Assembly: GCF_001522865.1 (NCBI RefSeq)
Contig: NZ_LOWB01000072.1
Coordinates: forward strand, 62,001-126,000
From: Burkholderia sp. TSV86
GTDB lineage: Bacteria; Pseudomonadota; Gammaproteobacteria; Burkholderiales; Burkholderiaceae
Direction: 5' to 3'
Length of the DNA: 64,000 nt
Under the pieces are notes generated by a model. The model was not told the origin of the DNA. It saw only the letters and a list, made by a program, of their open reading frames with translations, and searched no databases. Made by a program: the position numbers and the translations under genes. Shown one piece after another: positions 39,344-48,691 of the stretch (positions are counted from its first letter, which is position 1; each line of letters starts with the position of its first letter).

Positions 39344-39790
39344 TCATTTCACAATCGAATATGTCAGGGAAAAATCCTGCGGCGCATATATAACAAGCGG
39401 CTCTGGGGTTTCATAAGGAACGGATAGATCGCCCTCCACCCGGACCCTGCTCTTCGGCTCCAGCGGGCATGGCGCCATTGGCCCGAGATGTTGTCCGCGT
39501 CGGATCCGTAGCACGTAGTAGTGAGTGTTGGAGTCTCGAAGTACGTGGTCTTCGACGCTACCGATGTATGAAGGGTCGTTGCAGCTTCGCGCTTCAATTT
39601 TGGTCGCGCTCAACTTGATCCGATATTTGCCATCGTCGGGGCGCGATGGCAGTTCGAAAACAGCTCTCTTGTAACCCACCTCGGGGACCGGGTAGTGGTC
39701 GATCATGCTTGTACGCTCGGTTCCTGCGATTGAGCATGCCGCGAGATTCATCGACAACACAATTGCTGCCGGAATATATTTCGCTTCCAT
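39344..39790 (-). CDS. Ecotin-like protease-inhibitor lipoprotein
   Basis: A 148-residue protein. The N-terminus MEAKYIPAAIVLSMNLAAC is a lipoprotein signal with lipobox LAAC (Cys18). The remainder follows ecotin: YPVPEVGYKRAVFELP near the start, a Cys pair region, THYYVLR in the middle, the reactive-site-like GPMAPCPLEP, and the C-terminal PLVIYAPQDFSLTYSIVK strand used for dimerisation. Ecotins block trypsin-fold serine proteases, such as neutrophil elastase or insect proteases. The P1 candidate is Met in PMAPC, as in classical ecotin. Normal ecotin is periplasmic and soluble; a lipid anchor is unusual. The start at 39790 has GGAAGG about 9 bases upstream. Confidence 0.7.
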   Translation of the reverse strand: MEAKYIPAAIVLSMNLAACSIAGTERTSMIDHYPVPEVGYKRAVFELPSRPDDGKYRIKLSATKIEARSCNDPSYIGSVEDHVLRDSNTHYYVLRIRRGQHLGPMAPCPLEPKSRVRVEGDLSVPYETPEPLVIYAPQDFSLTYSIVK

Positions 39791-40690
39791 GGATGCCATC
39801 CTTCCGCTCACTGATCCTTCCGGGTTTTGTAAACTTCGACGCGTTGCTAACTAGCAAGCGGAATTTTCATAAATATATATGCGGTTATTTCCGTATCAAT
39901 GTCGGACAATATCCATCTTCATCATTTTGTTGGGTCCCGCCAGCAATGGGGTGTAGTGGCTATGTGTCGAAGCCAGCGGAGTTCCACGCACAACGTTTCA
40001 TCCTCATGATTCGATGGCCTGCCTCCTGTCGTCTGAGCGTGATAGATTACATGCCGTTAACTCAGTTCGGTATTGGTATGCATTAAATTAGGTTAAATCT
40101 CTGTCTCGACCTGAGCACCAACGGATATTTATTTCCTGTCAATAAGAAACGGGGCATCCTACGAAGAGATCTTCGATCATCGCAGCATGCTGGACGGCCG
40201 GGCTATGCGCCGCACTCCCTGCGATTGCGCAGGAGATGCTCGCGGCAGCCTGTTCTGCTACCCATGGGCCACCGTCCGGTTGCCGTTTGCGTCGATTTCG
40301 ACCACGACGCTTTCCGACCGCTTCACTTTGAGCCCAGGGTTGACGGCGTGGTTTGACAGGATGTCGGCAGCGAATGTCATGCCGTTGTGGCGCTTGCCCC
40401 GATTCGTCACGAGGTCCGAATTGGATGTGTACTGATCAGCGCGTGGATTGACGAGGCGGCAATCGAGTGGTTCCGGCCGGCGCTACGTGATGGTCTGCCC
40501 AAAATCTTGCGCGCGGCCTTCGACTGGCATCCCGTTGTTTATTCAGTATTGGCGCCCCAGCTCTGTCATGCTTCTCCATAGCCGCAAAGAGTTCTGCGGC
40601 GGATGGAATCAAGACCGGTTGGGGCGCGCTCTATCGGTCAAACCCTTGATGAACCGCTGTCGACGCGCCACATTCGCGCGCCGCTGCGAA
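39791..40690. other. 900-base stretch with no recognised gene; island right border may be here
   Basis: Frames on both strands are short and without starts. A minus-strand frame near 40,270-40,430 reads MTFAADILSNHAVNPGLKVK but has no family match I can make. I found no copy of the tRNA 3' end here that would mark an attachment site. From 40,691 on, gene style and GC content return to that of the core chromosome. Confidence 0.4.
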
Positions 40691-42679
40691 TCACGACGAA
40701 AATTTGATCGCCGAAATCGAATGCGCGGGGAACGTCCAGTTGAACGACCCGGTTCCGACCTGGACGGTACGGCGCGCGATTTGTACTGCAGTCGCGTTGG
40801 CCGGATTGTTCTCGTCGGTAATGTTCGCGGAATTCAATGTCGAAACGCTCACGCTGTTGCCGCTCCGCGGGAGGCCTTGCGGAGAAACCAGTGCATTCAC
40901 CGCATTTTCCGGGTCCTCGTTGATCACGATCAGATACGCGTTGCCGGCGGCATCGACGGTTGCCACGGTTTGCAGCGCCGCGAGCGTCTGGCCGTCGGAA
41001 AGCGTGCGCGCCGGATTGTTCGTGACTGCGCTGCGGACCAGCGTGCCGCCAGTGTTCTGGGTGAACAGCTTCATCGCGAGTGCCGTCGGGCTTTCGATCG
41101 TGTTCGGTCCGGGGCCCTGCAGCAGTGCGTTGTCGCTGGAGCTGATCGCGGCAAGGTCCGCCGGCGCGGTTCCGTATGTGTAGTCGCTCAAGACGTGCCG
41201 ATCGGCTGCCTCGATGCCGTTGATCATCCATTGACGCAGAAACAAGCCGTGCATCACGCCTTCGCCGAGGCTGCGCGGAAAGTACGGCGCATACGCGGGC
41301 ATGGTGCCCAGATGACCATATTCGCTCAGCAGCATGCCCACGCCGGCCGCGCGGGAACCGGCGTATTGTTTGATCGCCGCCTGAGTTGCCTGTACCTTGG
41401 CGGCCTGGCTGTTGGTTGACAGCATGACCTGACCGAAATAGTCCGACAATCCCGTGCTCTTCGATGCATCGAGCTTTGCATAAAGATGCTGGGCGACGCA
41501 GTCATACGCGTATTGGGATCCCATCAGCTTGAGGAATGTGTTGTCGAAGATCGACGAGCACACCTTGATCGCTGGATTGACTGCCTTGATTGCGTTGTAG
41601 TGGTCGACGAAGCCGGCATGCGTCGTGGTGTATGTCACGGTGATGGTGGCGCCTGCCGGCGGGATCGCGCCGTGGGTGCCATCGCCGAAGCGGATCGCAC
41701 CGGTTGCATTGTCGAGCTGATAGAAGTTGCCCGCACCTGCCGCGGTGCCGATGTCCGGGACGGATTGCCATGCGACGCCGTTGACGTACACGGTATCGCT
41801 GGCTTGCGCGACCGACGCATAGCGCGCATAGAAAACTTGCCCCGCGGCGCCGCTGCTGATCGACGTCTCCGGTCGCCAGTCGTTTTGTGCGACGGCGGGC
41901 TCGGCGGTAAAGCGCGTGCTTCCGCCGAACGCATACAGGCATTCGCGCTTGTTTGCCGCACATGCCGGCTTGTTGAATGACACGGGCTCGCCGTTGATCC
42001 AGTAGGTCTGGTTGACGATGACTCCTTGGTAGGGAAGGTCGACCGACGGATCGTACTCGTTCCCCAGCTCGGCATACGCGATCTTGTAGGGCGCGGGATG
42101 ACCGTTCGCTGCGCGCTTTGCCGCCCAGTCCACCCCGTTGACGGGCGCGCTGCCCTGCGGGGCGGTCATGTACGCGATGAAATTGGCGGAGTCTGCTGGG
42201 CCGGCAGTCGCGACATTGAGCATCAGGTCGCCCGTCGCGCCTGTCACGTCGAGCAGGTTGCCGTACTCGTCAGGGCCGAACGTGCTGTCCCGCGGCAATG
42301 CCAGGCTTGCAACCGGTATTCCGCCGACCTGCCCGCCGCGCTGCGCCTGAGGTCCGATTGCCCGCTCCCACTGGAATGTATTCGCGAGCGTGCCGGCCGG
42401 ATAACGGATCATCGTGAAGCCGATGTCCTTGATCTGATCGGATACTTGTGGATACGTGATGCCTGTTTGCGGATCGGTGGTGCCGACGCCGTTGCTCAGC
42501 CATCGATGGTTGATGCCGAACAGCAGTGGATTGACCGTGCCGATGCGGGCGGTCGTATCGAACGATACGACCGGTTTGCCGGTACTCGTCACGCTGCTGC
42601 CGCATCCGGCGATGACGGTGGCGAGCGTGGCGCTTGCAAAGGCGCCGGCGAGCAATTGCGTTCTGCGTGTTTTGTACAT
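40691..42679 (-). CDS. GH51-type alpha-L-arabinofuranosidase-like lipoprotein
   Basis: A 662-residue exported protein. Signal MYKTRRTQLLAGAFAS...VIAGC with lipobox Cys26. The catalytic pair of a clan GH-A fold is visible: AYAELGNEYDP supplies the acid/base Glu (Asn-Glu motif) and LLSEYGHLG the nucleophile. The closest match I can name is GH51 arabinofuranosidase; other GH-A families cannot be excluded. The ATG at 42679 has a GGAG site; the 23-residue open extension upstream is ignored. It would release pentose from plant polysaccharide at the outer surface or periplasm. It reads away from the GntR regulator, with which it shares TGATCA sites upstream. Confidence 0.75.
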   Translation of the reverse strand: MYKTRRTQLLAGAFASATLATVIAGCGSSVTSTGKPVVSFDTTARIGTVNPLLFGINHRWLSNGVGTTDPQTGITYPQVSDQIKDIGFTMIRYPAGTLANTFQWERAIGPQAQRGGQVGGIPVASLALPRDSTFGPDEYGNLLDVTGATGDLMLNVATAGPADSANFIAYMTAPQGSAPVNGVDWAAKRAANGHPAPYKIAYAELGNEYDPSVDLPYQGVIVNQTYWINGEPVSFNKPACAANKRECLYAFGGSTRFTAEPAVAQNDWRPETSISSGAAGQVFYARYASVAQASDTVYVNGVAWQSVPDIGTAAGAGNFYQLDNATGAIRFGDGTHGAIPPAGATITVTYTTTHAGFVDHYNAIKAVNPAIKVCSSIFDNTFLKLMGSQYAYDCVAQHLYAKLDASKSTGLSDYFGQVMLSTNSQAAKVQATQAAIKQYAGSRAAGVGMLLSEYGHLGTMPAYAPYFPRSLGEGVMHGLFLRQWMINGIEAADRHVLSDYTYGTAPADLAAISSSDNALLQGPGPNTIESPTALAMKLFTQNTGGTLVRSAVTNNPARTLSDGQTLAALQTVATVDAAGNAYLIVINEDPENAVNALVSPQGLPRSGNSVSVSTLNSANITDENNPANATAVQIARRTVQVGTGSFNWTFPAHSISAIKFSS

Positions 42680-42738
42680 GCTTGTCGTCTCCGGGCTGAT
42701 CGGTATGTTGCGGACTGGCTTGCGACTTGTAAGCCCAT

Positions 42739-42803
42739 ATATGATCATAAATTCCGAATTGAAATCTAAAAACGATGGTTAACACCGATTTTATGATCAA
42801 AAT
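42739..42803. promoter_or_regulatory. Operator pair upstream of the GH51 gene
   Basis: Two TGATCA palindromes: TATGATCATA (42740-42749) and TTATGATCAAAA (around 42794-42799). Their centres are 52 bp apart. The same pair with identical spacing occurs at 45944-46007. Probable binding sites of the cluster's GntR/FCD regulator. Confidence 0.6.
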
Positions 42804-43025
42804 TATGGGGCTGGAAAACGGCGCTTTTGTGCGCGCAGGGGCGGCCGGGCGATGCGGCGCGCCGCTGTAGGGCGCTTGAAAGGGAGTGGTGTGTGCCGGG
42901 AAGCTGCGAGGAGGCGTTGACGGGCCGCGGCGGACGAGCGATGGCACGGGCAAGGGCGGCGGCGGGCGGCTCGTTCGGCTGCGATTGCTTTTTCGGCGCG
43001 GAACCGGCAGCGGCGATCTATGCGA

Positions 43026-43742
43026 TTACGCGGCGGGGAGCGTGCTGGCGTCTGAATTGTCCGGTTTGGTACGTCGGCTCCCGCGCTTGCGTGCCGATGT
43101 TTCTTCCGGGGCAAATTGCAGTCGTTCGAGCAAGGTGTGCCGCGCCTTGATCACGTGCGCGCTCATCAGCGTGCCGGCCGCCTCGACGTCGCGCTCGGCG
43201 ATCGCGCTGATCAGATGGCGGTGATCGTTGATCACGCCGTGAAAGCGTTCGGCGCCGTAATCGAACCGATGCCAGAGCGCCGCGATCAGCAGCCAGTGGC
43301 GATCGAGCAGTGCGACGGCATCCGGGTTGTTCGCCACCGCGTTGATGCGGGCGTGGAATTCGCGGTTTGTGCGCAAGGCGGACTCGTAGTCTTCGGCATC
43401 GACATAAGCCTCGAAACGGGATTCGATGTCCCGCAGCGCTTCGACGTCTTCCGGCGTCGCGCGTATCACCATCTTGCGTATCAGCAGCACTTCCAGCGCG
43501 CTGCGGATATCGAAGACGTTGCCGATGAATTCGCGATCTACGGTACGGATGCGCGCGCCGCGGTTCGGTTCGATGACGAGCAGACCTTCCCCGTGCAGCG
43601 CCCTCAGCGCTTCGCGAATGGGCATCTGGCTGACGCCGTAGCGCTCGGCCAGATGCGCGATCGTCACGCGCGAGCCGAACGGCAGAATACCGGCGACGAT
43701 ATCGTCCCGGATTTTTTGTTGGACGTCCTGGATGTGAACCAT
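43026..43742 (-). CDS. GntR-family (FCD) transcriptional regulator
   Basis: A 238-residue protein. N-terminal winged helix (LPFGSRVTIAHLAERYGVSQ, PIREALRALHGEGLL; residues about 19-58) and a C-terminal all-helical FCD ligand domain with the metal-type histidines (REFHARINAVANN, then a late His in HRHLISAI and AHVIKARH). FCD regulators respond to small organic or sugar acids and usually repress. It lies between the glycosidase and the enolase-superfamily gene on the same strand and probably controls the whole sugar-acid cluster. A basic 25-residue tail follows the domain. Confidence 0.88.
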   Translation of the reverse strand: MVHIQDVQQKIRDDIVAGILPFGSRVTIAHLAERYGVSQMPIREALRALHGEGLLVIEPNRGARIRTVDREFIGNVFDIRSALEVLLIRKMVIRATPEDVEALRDIESRFEAYVDAEDYESALRTNREFHARINAVANNPDAVALLDRHWLLIAALWHRFDYGAERFHGVINDHRHLISAIAERDVEAAGTLMSAHVIKARHTLLERLQFAPEETSARKRGSRRTKPDNSDASTLPAA

Positions 43743-43859
43743 GGCAAATACTGAATTCCGGCGTTCGGATGGAGCGGCCGCGCTGCGCGACCGGACGTAT
43801 TGTCGCGCGTTCGTGAAATGCTGTACAGAATACGGCGCTACCTGAATAACGCGCGTTTG

Positions 43860-45014
43860 TCAGTCGTCCGCGGCGATACGGTATTCCAGCGTCTGGTACA
43901 ACCGGACTGTGTCGACATCGAGTGTCGCTCCGTGTCCTGGGCGGTCGGACAAGCGCGCACGACCCTGATGCGGTGACGGTGGGCGTTGCGCGAGCAACGC
44001 GTCGAAGACAGGCGTTTCGTCGAATTGCATCTCGAGGCGCCGGAAGTTGGGCACGATCGCCGACAGTTGCAGGCTGACCGCGTGCGCGATCGGGCCGCTC
44101 GGATTGTGCGGCGAGAATTCCACGTGATAGCGGTCCAGCAATGCGGCGACCGCGAGCACTTCGCGCACGCCGCCCACGTATTTGACGTCCGGCATCATCA
44201 CGTCGTAAGCGCCGGCGTCGAGAAACGGACGAAAGCCACCGACACCGATCGCTTCCTCGCACCCCGCGAGCCGGATGCCGAGATCGTTCGCGCGGCTGCG
44301 AATACGCCGGATCGAGTCCATCTGCTCCGGTATTTCCGGCACGGGGCATTCGAGCCAGTAAAGCGCGTAAGGCGTGAGTTCGTCGAGCAGCGCAAGCGAA
44401 GCGCAGGTATTCAACCGCCAGTGACAGTCGACCATCAGGTCGATCGACGCTCCGACGGCCGCGCGCGTGGCGGCGATGCGTTCGAGCCCGCGTTCGATGG
44501 CGGCGCGTTCGGTCGTTGGATCGGCCTGCTTGCCGTAGAGCGCCGCCTCGTCGAACGGCGCGATCTTGATCGCGGTAAAACCCGCGGCGACGGCTGCCCG
44601 CGCGCTCGCGGCGAAGTCGGCGGGCGTTCGCGCGCTGGTGCGGCGGTTGATGTTCGCATAGAGCGCCACCTCCGGATGGCGCACATCGCCGAGACATTGC
44701 GCAAGCGACTGCGATGCGTGCTTTGCGCGCAGATCCCACAGCGCATGATCGATTCCGGAAAGGATCGCGGCGGTAGGCAGGTGCGATACCGCCGACAGCG
44801 CGACGACCGGCTCGCCTTCGGCGACCGGCCGGTGCAGAAAACGCGGAAAAAGCGCGCGCGCGGCCTGTTCCAGGTCGCGCTCCCGGCCGGTCAGCGTCGC
44901 TTCTCCAAAGCCGGTCGTGCCGTCGCTGGCGGTCAGCTCGATAAAGGTCCACCAGGTTTTGTCTGTCACCTGCGCGACGCTCAACGCAAGGCTGGCGATG
45001 ATTGGGTGTTGCAT
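43860..45014 (-). CDS. Enolase-superfamily sugar-acid dehydratase / cycloisomerase (MR type)
   Basis: A 384-residue protein. Domain order: capping domain, then TIM barrel. The metal ligands are Asp in MVDCHWRLN, Glu in WLECPVP and Glu in GCEEAIG; catalytic residues are Lys in AIKIAPFD and His in EFSPHNPSGP. This is the mandelate racemase subgroup, which dehydrates or isomerises sugar acids. With a lactonase, an SDR and a GntR regulator alongside, a pentonate or hexonate dehydratase is likely, but the substrate cannot be read. The ATG at 45014 has a GAGGA site; the long open frame upstream overlaps the SDR and is a shadow. Confidence 0.85.
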   Translation of the reverse strand: MQHPIIASLALSVAQVTDKTWWTFIELTASDGTTGFGEATLTGRERDLEQAARALFPRFLHRPVAEGEPVVALSAVSHLPTAAILSGIDHALWDLRAKHASQSLAQCLGDVRHPEVALYANINRRTSARTPADFAASARAAVAAGFTAIKIAPFDEAALYGKQADPTTERAAIERGLERIAATRAAVGASIDLMVDCHWRLNTCASLALLDELTPYALYWLECPVPEIPEQMDSIRRIRSRANDLGIRLAGCEEAIGVGGFRPFLDAGAYDVMMPDVKYVGGVREVLAVAALLDRYHVEFSPHNPSGPIAHAVSLQLSAIVPNFRRLEMQFDETPVFDALLAQRPPSPHQGRARLSDRPGHGATLDVDTVRLYQTLEYRIAADD

Positions 45015-45058
45015 GAAGTTCCTCTCGAATATCGTGGAATGGGGCGGCCGGGATGCGC

Positions 45059-45868
45059 TTACAGGCGCCCGCCGCCGTCGACGGGAATGTCCGCGCCGGT
45101 GATGAAGGCGCCCGCGTCGCTCGCGAGCACAAGCGCGAGGTGCGCGACTTCCTCGGGTACGCCGGCCCGATGCATCGGGTTCGCGGCATGCTCGATCTGC
45201 CGCCACGCCTGCAGGTCGGCGCGGCGCCATGCGTTGCGCGGGGTGGCGATGAGGCCGGGAGAGAGTGTGTTCAGCGTGACTGCGTCGGCCGCGCAATCCC
45301 TGGCCGCATTCACGATCAGGTTGTGGTGCGCGGCCTTGAGCGCGGCGTAGACGCCGAGCTCGGCTTCCGGGCGCACCTGGTTCACGCTGCCGATCGCGAC
45401 CACGCGCCCCCAGCGGCGCGAGCGCATGCCCGGCAGAACGTGCTGCAGGATCTCGACCGACGCTTCGAGGTTGATGCGGCTCAGGCGACGCATCGTTTCA
45501 ACGGTGATTTGATCAAAAGACTGACGGATCTGTACGGATGCGCAGAGAATCACCACATCAAGCGCGCCAATCCGGCCGGTACTTGCGTTCACCAGCCGGC
45601 GGCCTGCGTCGGCGTCGGACAGATCGCACTCGATCTCGACCGCATGCACGCCGGCGGCTTGCAGTTGCGCCGCGAGTTGCATGGCCGCGTCGGGATGGCC
45701 GGCCTGGGTGTCCGCCGCGCGGCTGTAGTGAAGCGCCAACCGCGCGCCATGCGCTGCAAACAATTGCGCAATCGCGCGCCCGATGCCGAGGCTCGCACCG
45801 GTAATTAGCACGTTGCGTCCGGACAGGGACAATCGCGCGTCGGTAATGTTGCGATCGATGAAAGACAT
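45059..45868 (-). CDS. Short-chain dehydrogenase/reductase
   Basis: A 269-residue SDR. Cofactor loop TGASLGIG near residue 24, catalytic Ser in AIGSVNQ, Tyr and Lys in YAALKAAHHN, and the C-terminal ITGADIPVDGGG typical of classical SDRs. It probably oxidises a sugar to its lactone, or a 3-hydroxy acid derivative, with the lactonase encoded divergently next door. The start at 45868 (MSFIDRNI) has GGAG 10 bases upstream. It is first in a minus-strand operon with the enolase-superfamily gene (44 bases apart) and possibly the regulator. Confidence 0.86.
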   Translation of the reverse strand: MSFIDRNITDARLSLSGRNVLITGASLGIGRAIAQLFAAHGARLALHYSRAADTQAGHPDAAMQLAAQLQAAGVHAVEIECDLSDADAGRRLVNASTGRIGALDVVILCASVQIRQSFDQITVETMRRLSRINLEASVEILQHVLPGMRSRRWGRVVAIGSVNQVRPEAELGVYAALKAAHHNLIVNAARDCAADAVTLNTLSPGLIATPRNAWRRADLQAWRQIEHAANPMHRAGVPEEVAHLALVLASDAGAFITGADIPVDGGGRL

Positions 45869-45943
45869 GTGGAGCAACTCCGTTCATTCCGGTACCGAAT
45901 TGAACCGCTGTCGATATCGGTTCGACATCGGGGAATACACCTA

Positions 45944-46007
45944 ATTTGATCAAATACATGCTTTGGTAGCATTCTTTATGTGTTAAATGCTATTTTTGTG
46001 ATCAAAT
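45944..46007. promoter_or_regulatory. Operator pair in the SDR/lactonase divergent promoter
   Basis: ATTTGATCAAAT (45944-45955, perfect 12-bp palindrome) and TTGTGATCAAAT (45996-46007). TGATCA centres are 52 bp apart, exactly as at the GH51 promoter. The region between is AT-rich and should hold both promoters. Confidence 0.65.
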
Positions 46008-46024
46008 TTATTTGCATGAGAACC

Positions 46025-46948
46025 ATGCCGGATATGCTGAATTTCGATATCGAAGCCATCACGCCCGCCCATGACACGCTGGGCGAGTCCCCGGTCTGGG
46101 ACGAGGGCTCGGGACGTCTGTACTGGATCGATGTCCGGCGCGGGCGCGTGCAGGCGCTGACGGTGCGAACGGGGGCGCTCGACGCATGGCACTTCGAAGG
46201 ACTGGTCGGCGGAATCGCGCTGCGGGCCGACGGGGCGTTGATCGTGGGCCGCCGTGCAGGCATCGAGATTCTCATGCCTGACGCAAAGGGCGGTCAGCTG
46301 CCCGGAATGTTGGCTGCCGCCGACGGGCTGGAGCCGCTCGCGCAGTTCCCGGACCATGGCGCCGATCACCGCACCAATGAAATGAAGTGCGACCGCGACG
46401 GCAATCTGTGGTGCGGCACGATGCGCGATTTCGGCAAGGATTCGAGCGGCTCGCTTTATCGGATCGATCGATCGGGCAATTCGAGCACGGTGAGGGGCGG
46501 CGTGACCATTCCGAACGCGCTCGATTTTTCCCCCGACGGCAAGTGGATCTATTTTTCGGATACGGCGACCGGCCGTATCGACCGTGCGTCGTATCAGTCG
46601 ACGAGCGCAGAGATCGGCGAATGGCACACGCTGGTGGAGGCGGACGCCGCGCCGGGCAGGCCGGATGGCTTGGCGATCGATCGCGACGGCTACTTGTGGA
46701 ATGCGCGTTACGGCGGCGCTTGCATCGCACGCTTCGATCCGCAAGGCAGATTGACTGCCACGCTCGCGCTGCCGGTCTCGCAGCCGACGTCCTGCACGTT
46801 CGGCGGGGAGCGTCTCGATACGTTGTTCGTCACGAGCGCCCGCCAACGGCTCGACGATGCGGCGCTGGCGCGAGAGCCGGCGGCGGGCGCGCTGCTCGCA
46901 TGCCGGACGTCCTGCGTCGGTTTGCGTGCGGCGCGCTTCGGCGCCTGA
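46025..46948 (+). CDS. SMP-30/gluconolactonase-type sugar lactonase
   Basis: A 307-residue six-bladed beta-propeller enzyme. Metal-binding residues: Glu21 in TLGESPVWDE, Asn in TIPNALDFSPDGKWIYFSD, Asp in PDGLAIDRDGYLW; the segment RTNEMKCDRDGNLWCGTM is also conserved. It hydrolyses a sugar lactone to the sugar acid, following the SDR and preceding the dehydratase. Start codon uncertain: ATG at 46025 or 46016; both are just after the proposed operator. It is divergent from the SDR. The C-terminal residues (LLACRTSCVGLRAARFGA) are typical of lactonases with a final short helix. Confidence 0.87.
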   Translation: MPDMLNFDIEAITPAHDTLGESPVWDEGSGRLYWIDVRRGRVQALTVRTGALDAWHFEGLVGGIALRADGALIVGRRAGIEILMPDAKGGQLPGMLAAADGLEPLAQFPDHGADHRTNEMKCDRDGNLWCGTMRDFGKDSSGSLYRIDRSGNSSTVRGGVTIPNALDFSPDGKWIYFSDTATGRIDRASYQSTSAEIGEWHTLVEADAAPGRPDGLAIDRDGYLWNARYGGACIARFDPQGRLTATLALPVSQPTSCTFGGERLDTLFVTSARQRLDDAALAREPAAGALLACRTSCVGLRAARFGA

Positions 46949-47041
46949 GCGACGTAAGACGCGGGCGCGCGCCCGCTGATCGAGCCCGGCGGCAACCGGT
47001 GCCCGGACGGCAAGAACATTACTGACGGAGACAAACGCATC

Positions 47042-48248
47042 ATGAAGTCACTCGCAATGGAATCGCCCGAGCGCATCGCGCGCGCGGTCAAATGGGCGCC
47101 CCGGCTGGTCGCGTTCGGCGAATTCATCGACGGCTACGATCTGTTGTGCATGGGGGCAGCGCTGCTTTTTCTGGGGCCGCAGTTTCATCTCGACGGCCCG
47201 ACGAAGGGGTGGCTGGCCGCCGTTGCGTTTATCGGCACGGCGTTCGGGCTGGTTGTGTTCGGTGATCTTGCGGACCGCTTGGGGCGCAAGGTGATCTTCG
47301 TGGTCAATCTGGTGTTTTTCGTCGCCGCGTCGATTGCATCGGCCTTCGTCACGGAGGTGTGGCAACTGATGCTCACCCGTTTCCTGATCGGCGTGGCGGT
47401 CGGGATGGACATTCCGACGTCGCAGAGCTTTCTGTCCGAAATCGCGCCGGGGGCGCGCCGCGGGCGCATTGCCGGATCGCTGCCGAACATGATGTGGCTC
47501 GGCGGCGCGATCGCGAGCATCTTGATCGCGCTCGCGATCGAGCCGTTCGCGGGCGGCTCGACTTGGCGCTGGCTGTTCGGCCTGGCGGCGATCCCGGCGC
47601 TGGCCGTGCTGATCGCACGGCAGTTCCTTCCCGAATCGCCGCGCTGGCTGATCGCGCAAGGGCGCGTCGACGAGGCACGCGCGATCATGCAGGTACTGGG
47701 CTTGCCGATGCCTGTCGTCCAGCAGCGTGTCAAGCGCGAATACCGGACGCTGTTTTCCGGCGGAGGACTGCGCCGGCTGCTGTCGGTGAGTGCGTTCTTC
47801 GCGCTGCAGGCATTCGGCGGCGCAGTGGCGACGATTGCCAGCCCGCTGGTGTTCTCGACAATCGGCCTGCGCGTCGATCAGTCGCTTTATTTCGCATTGG
47901 GCGGTTTCGTGACCGGGTTGATCGCGGTGATGTTGGGCGCGCTGGTGATCGACCGGGTGAATCGGCGCCGCATGGGCATTTACACCTGCTTGGGCGCGTT
48001 CGTTTGCGGGATCGGGATGGCGGCGTTCGGGCAGTCGAACACGTATCTGCTGGCGGCCTTGTACGTTACCTATTCGCTGATCGTCTGGTTCGGCCCTGGC
48101 GTGCTGTCGTGGGTCTGGAGTTCGGAAGTCTTTCCGACCGAACTGCGTGGCCTGGGATCGGGTATCGCGCAATGCGCGACGCGCTTTGCGATCGCGTTGA
48201 ACTTGATCTTCGCGCCGACGCTGGCCGCGAACTTCGGTATCGGCGGGC
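47042..48248 (+). pseudogene. Sugar-type MFS transporter, last helix deleted
   Basis: About 400 residues of a 12-TM transporter with the signatures DLADRLGRK after TM2, PESPRWLIAQGRVDEA after TM6 and WSSEVFPTELRGLG near TM10-11. A GGAG site precedes the ATG at 47042. At about 48,245 the sequence leaves the family (after LAANFGIGG) and the frame runs on to 48790 antisense to another gene, adding 180 or so unrelated residues. The final helix and PETRG-type tail are missing. It follows the lactonase by 93 bases and would import the sugar or sugar acid; it may no longer work. Confidence 0.8.
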
Positions 48249-48691
48249 GTGCCGTTGACGAAGCGCCCGAACCCCCATCCGCTCGTCGATGCATAGCGAC
48301 GCGAATCCTTCACCATCACCTGCACGGTCGTTGCCTGGCCGGGCACCGTCGCCGTCGGCAATTCGTCGGATTGCTTGCGTTTGTAGGCGAGCTTGACGAG
48401 GATCGTGCCGTCCGGGAACGGCAACGTTGCCTGCTCGAGCGCGCGGATCGCGGCCGGATTGCCGAGCACCACGCGCAATTCGTCGAGCGGCGCGGCTTCT
48501 TCGGCAGGCGCGACCATTTCCCATTTCCGATAGCCGGGCGGAATCGTCACGCCGTAGATCGGCGATGCGGCCGGTCTCGACGAGTCGGCGCGCGCGGCCG
48601 GACCGCTCGCGGCAAGCGTGCCGGCCAGCAGCGCGGCCGCGGCGAGCGCGCGAGCCGAACCGCGAAGCCCGATATTGATTGCCGAGCGCAT
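48246..48691 (-). pseudogene. Cytochrome P460-like protein, heme end deleted
   Basis: The first 148 or so residues match exported cytochrome P460 family proteins: signal MRSAINIGLRGSARALAAAA...ARA, then YGVTIPPGYRKWEMVAPA, LPFPDGTILVKLAYKRK, TTVQVMVKDSRRYASTSGWG and FGRFVNGTPA. The C-terminal CxxCH heme site that follows in the family is missing because the sequence meets the truncated transporter. The ATG at 48691 overlaps the stop of the hydrolase upstream, so the two formed an operon. The frame continues into the antisense of the transporter. Confidence 0.75.

Noticed and set aside
17681..40690. Search for a right attachment repeat of the tRNA 3' end
   Set aside because: No copy of TTCGACTCCCGGGG or CCCGGGGGGCCCACCA was seen by eye; the right border stays undefined.
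45509..45516. A third TGATCA inside the SDR gene
   Set aside because: It has no partner at 52 bp and lies in coding sequence; not counted as an operator, though an auxiliary site is possible.
47048..48240. Extension of the P460-like frame leftwards
   Set aside because: Antisense to the transporter; Arg/Gln/His-rich and unlike cytochrome P460.
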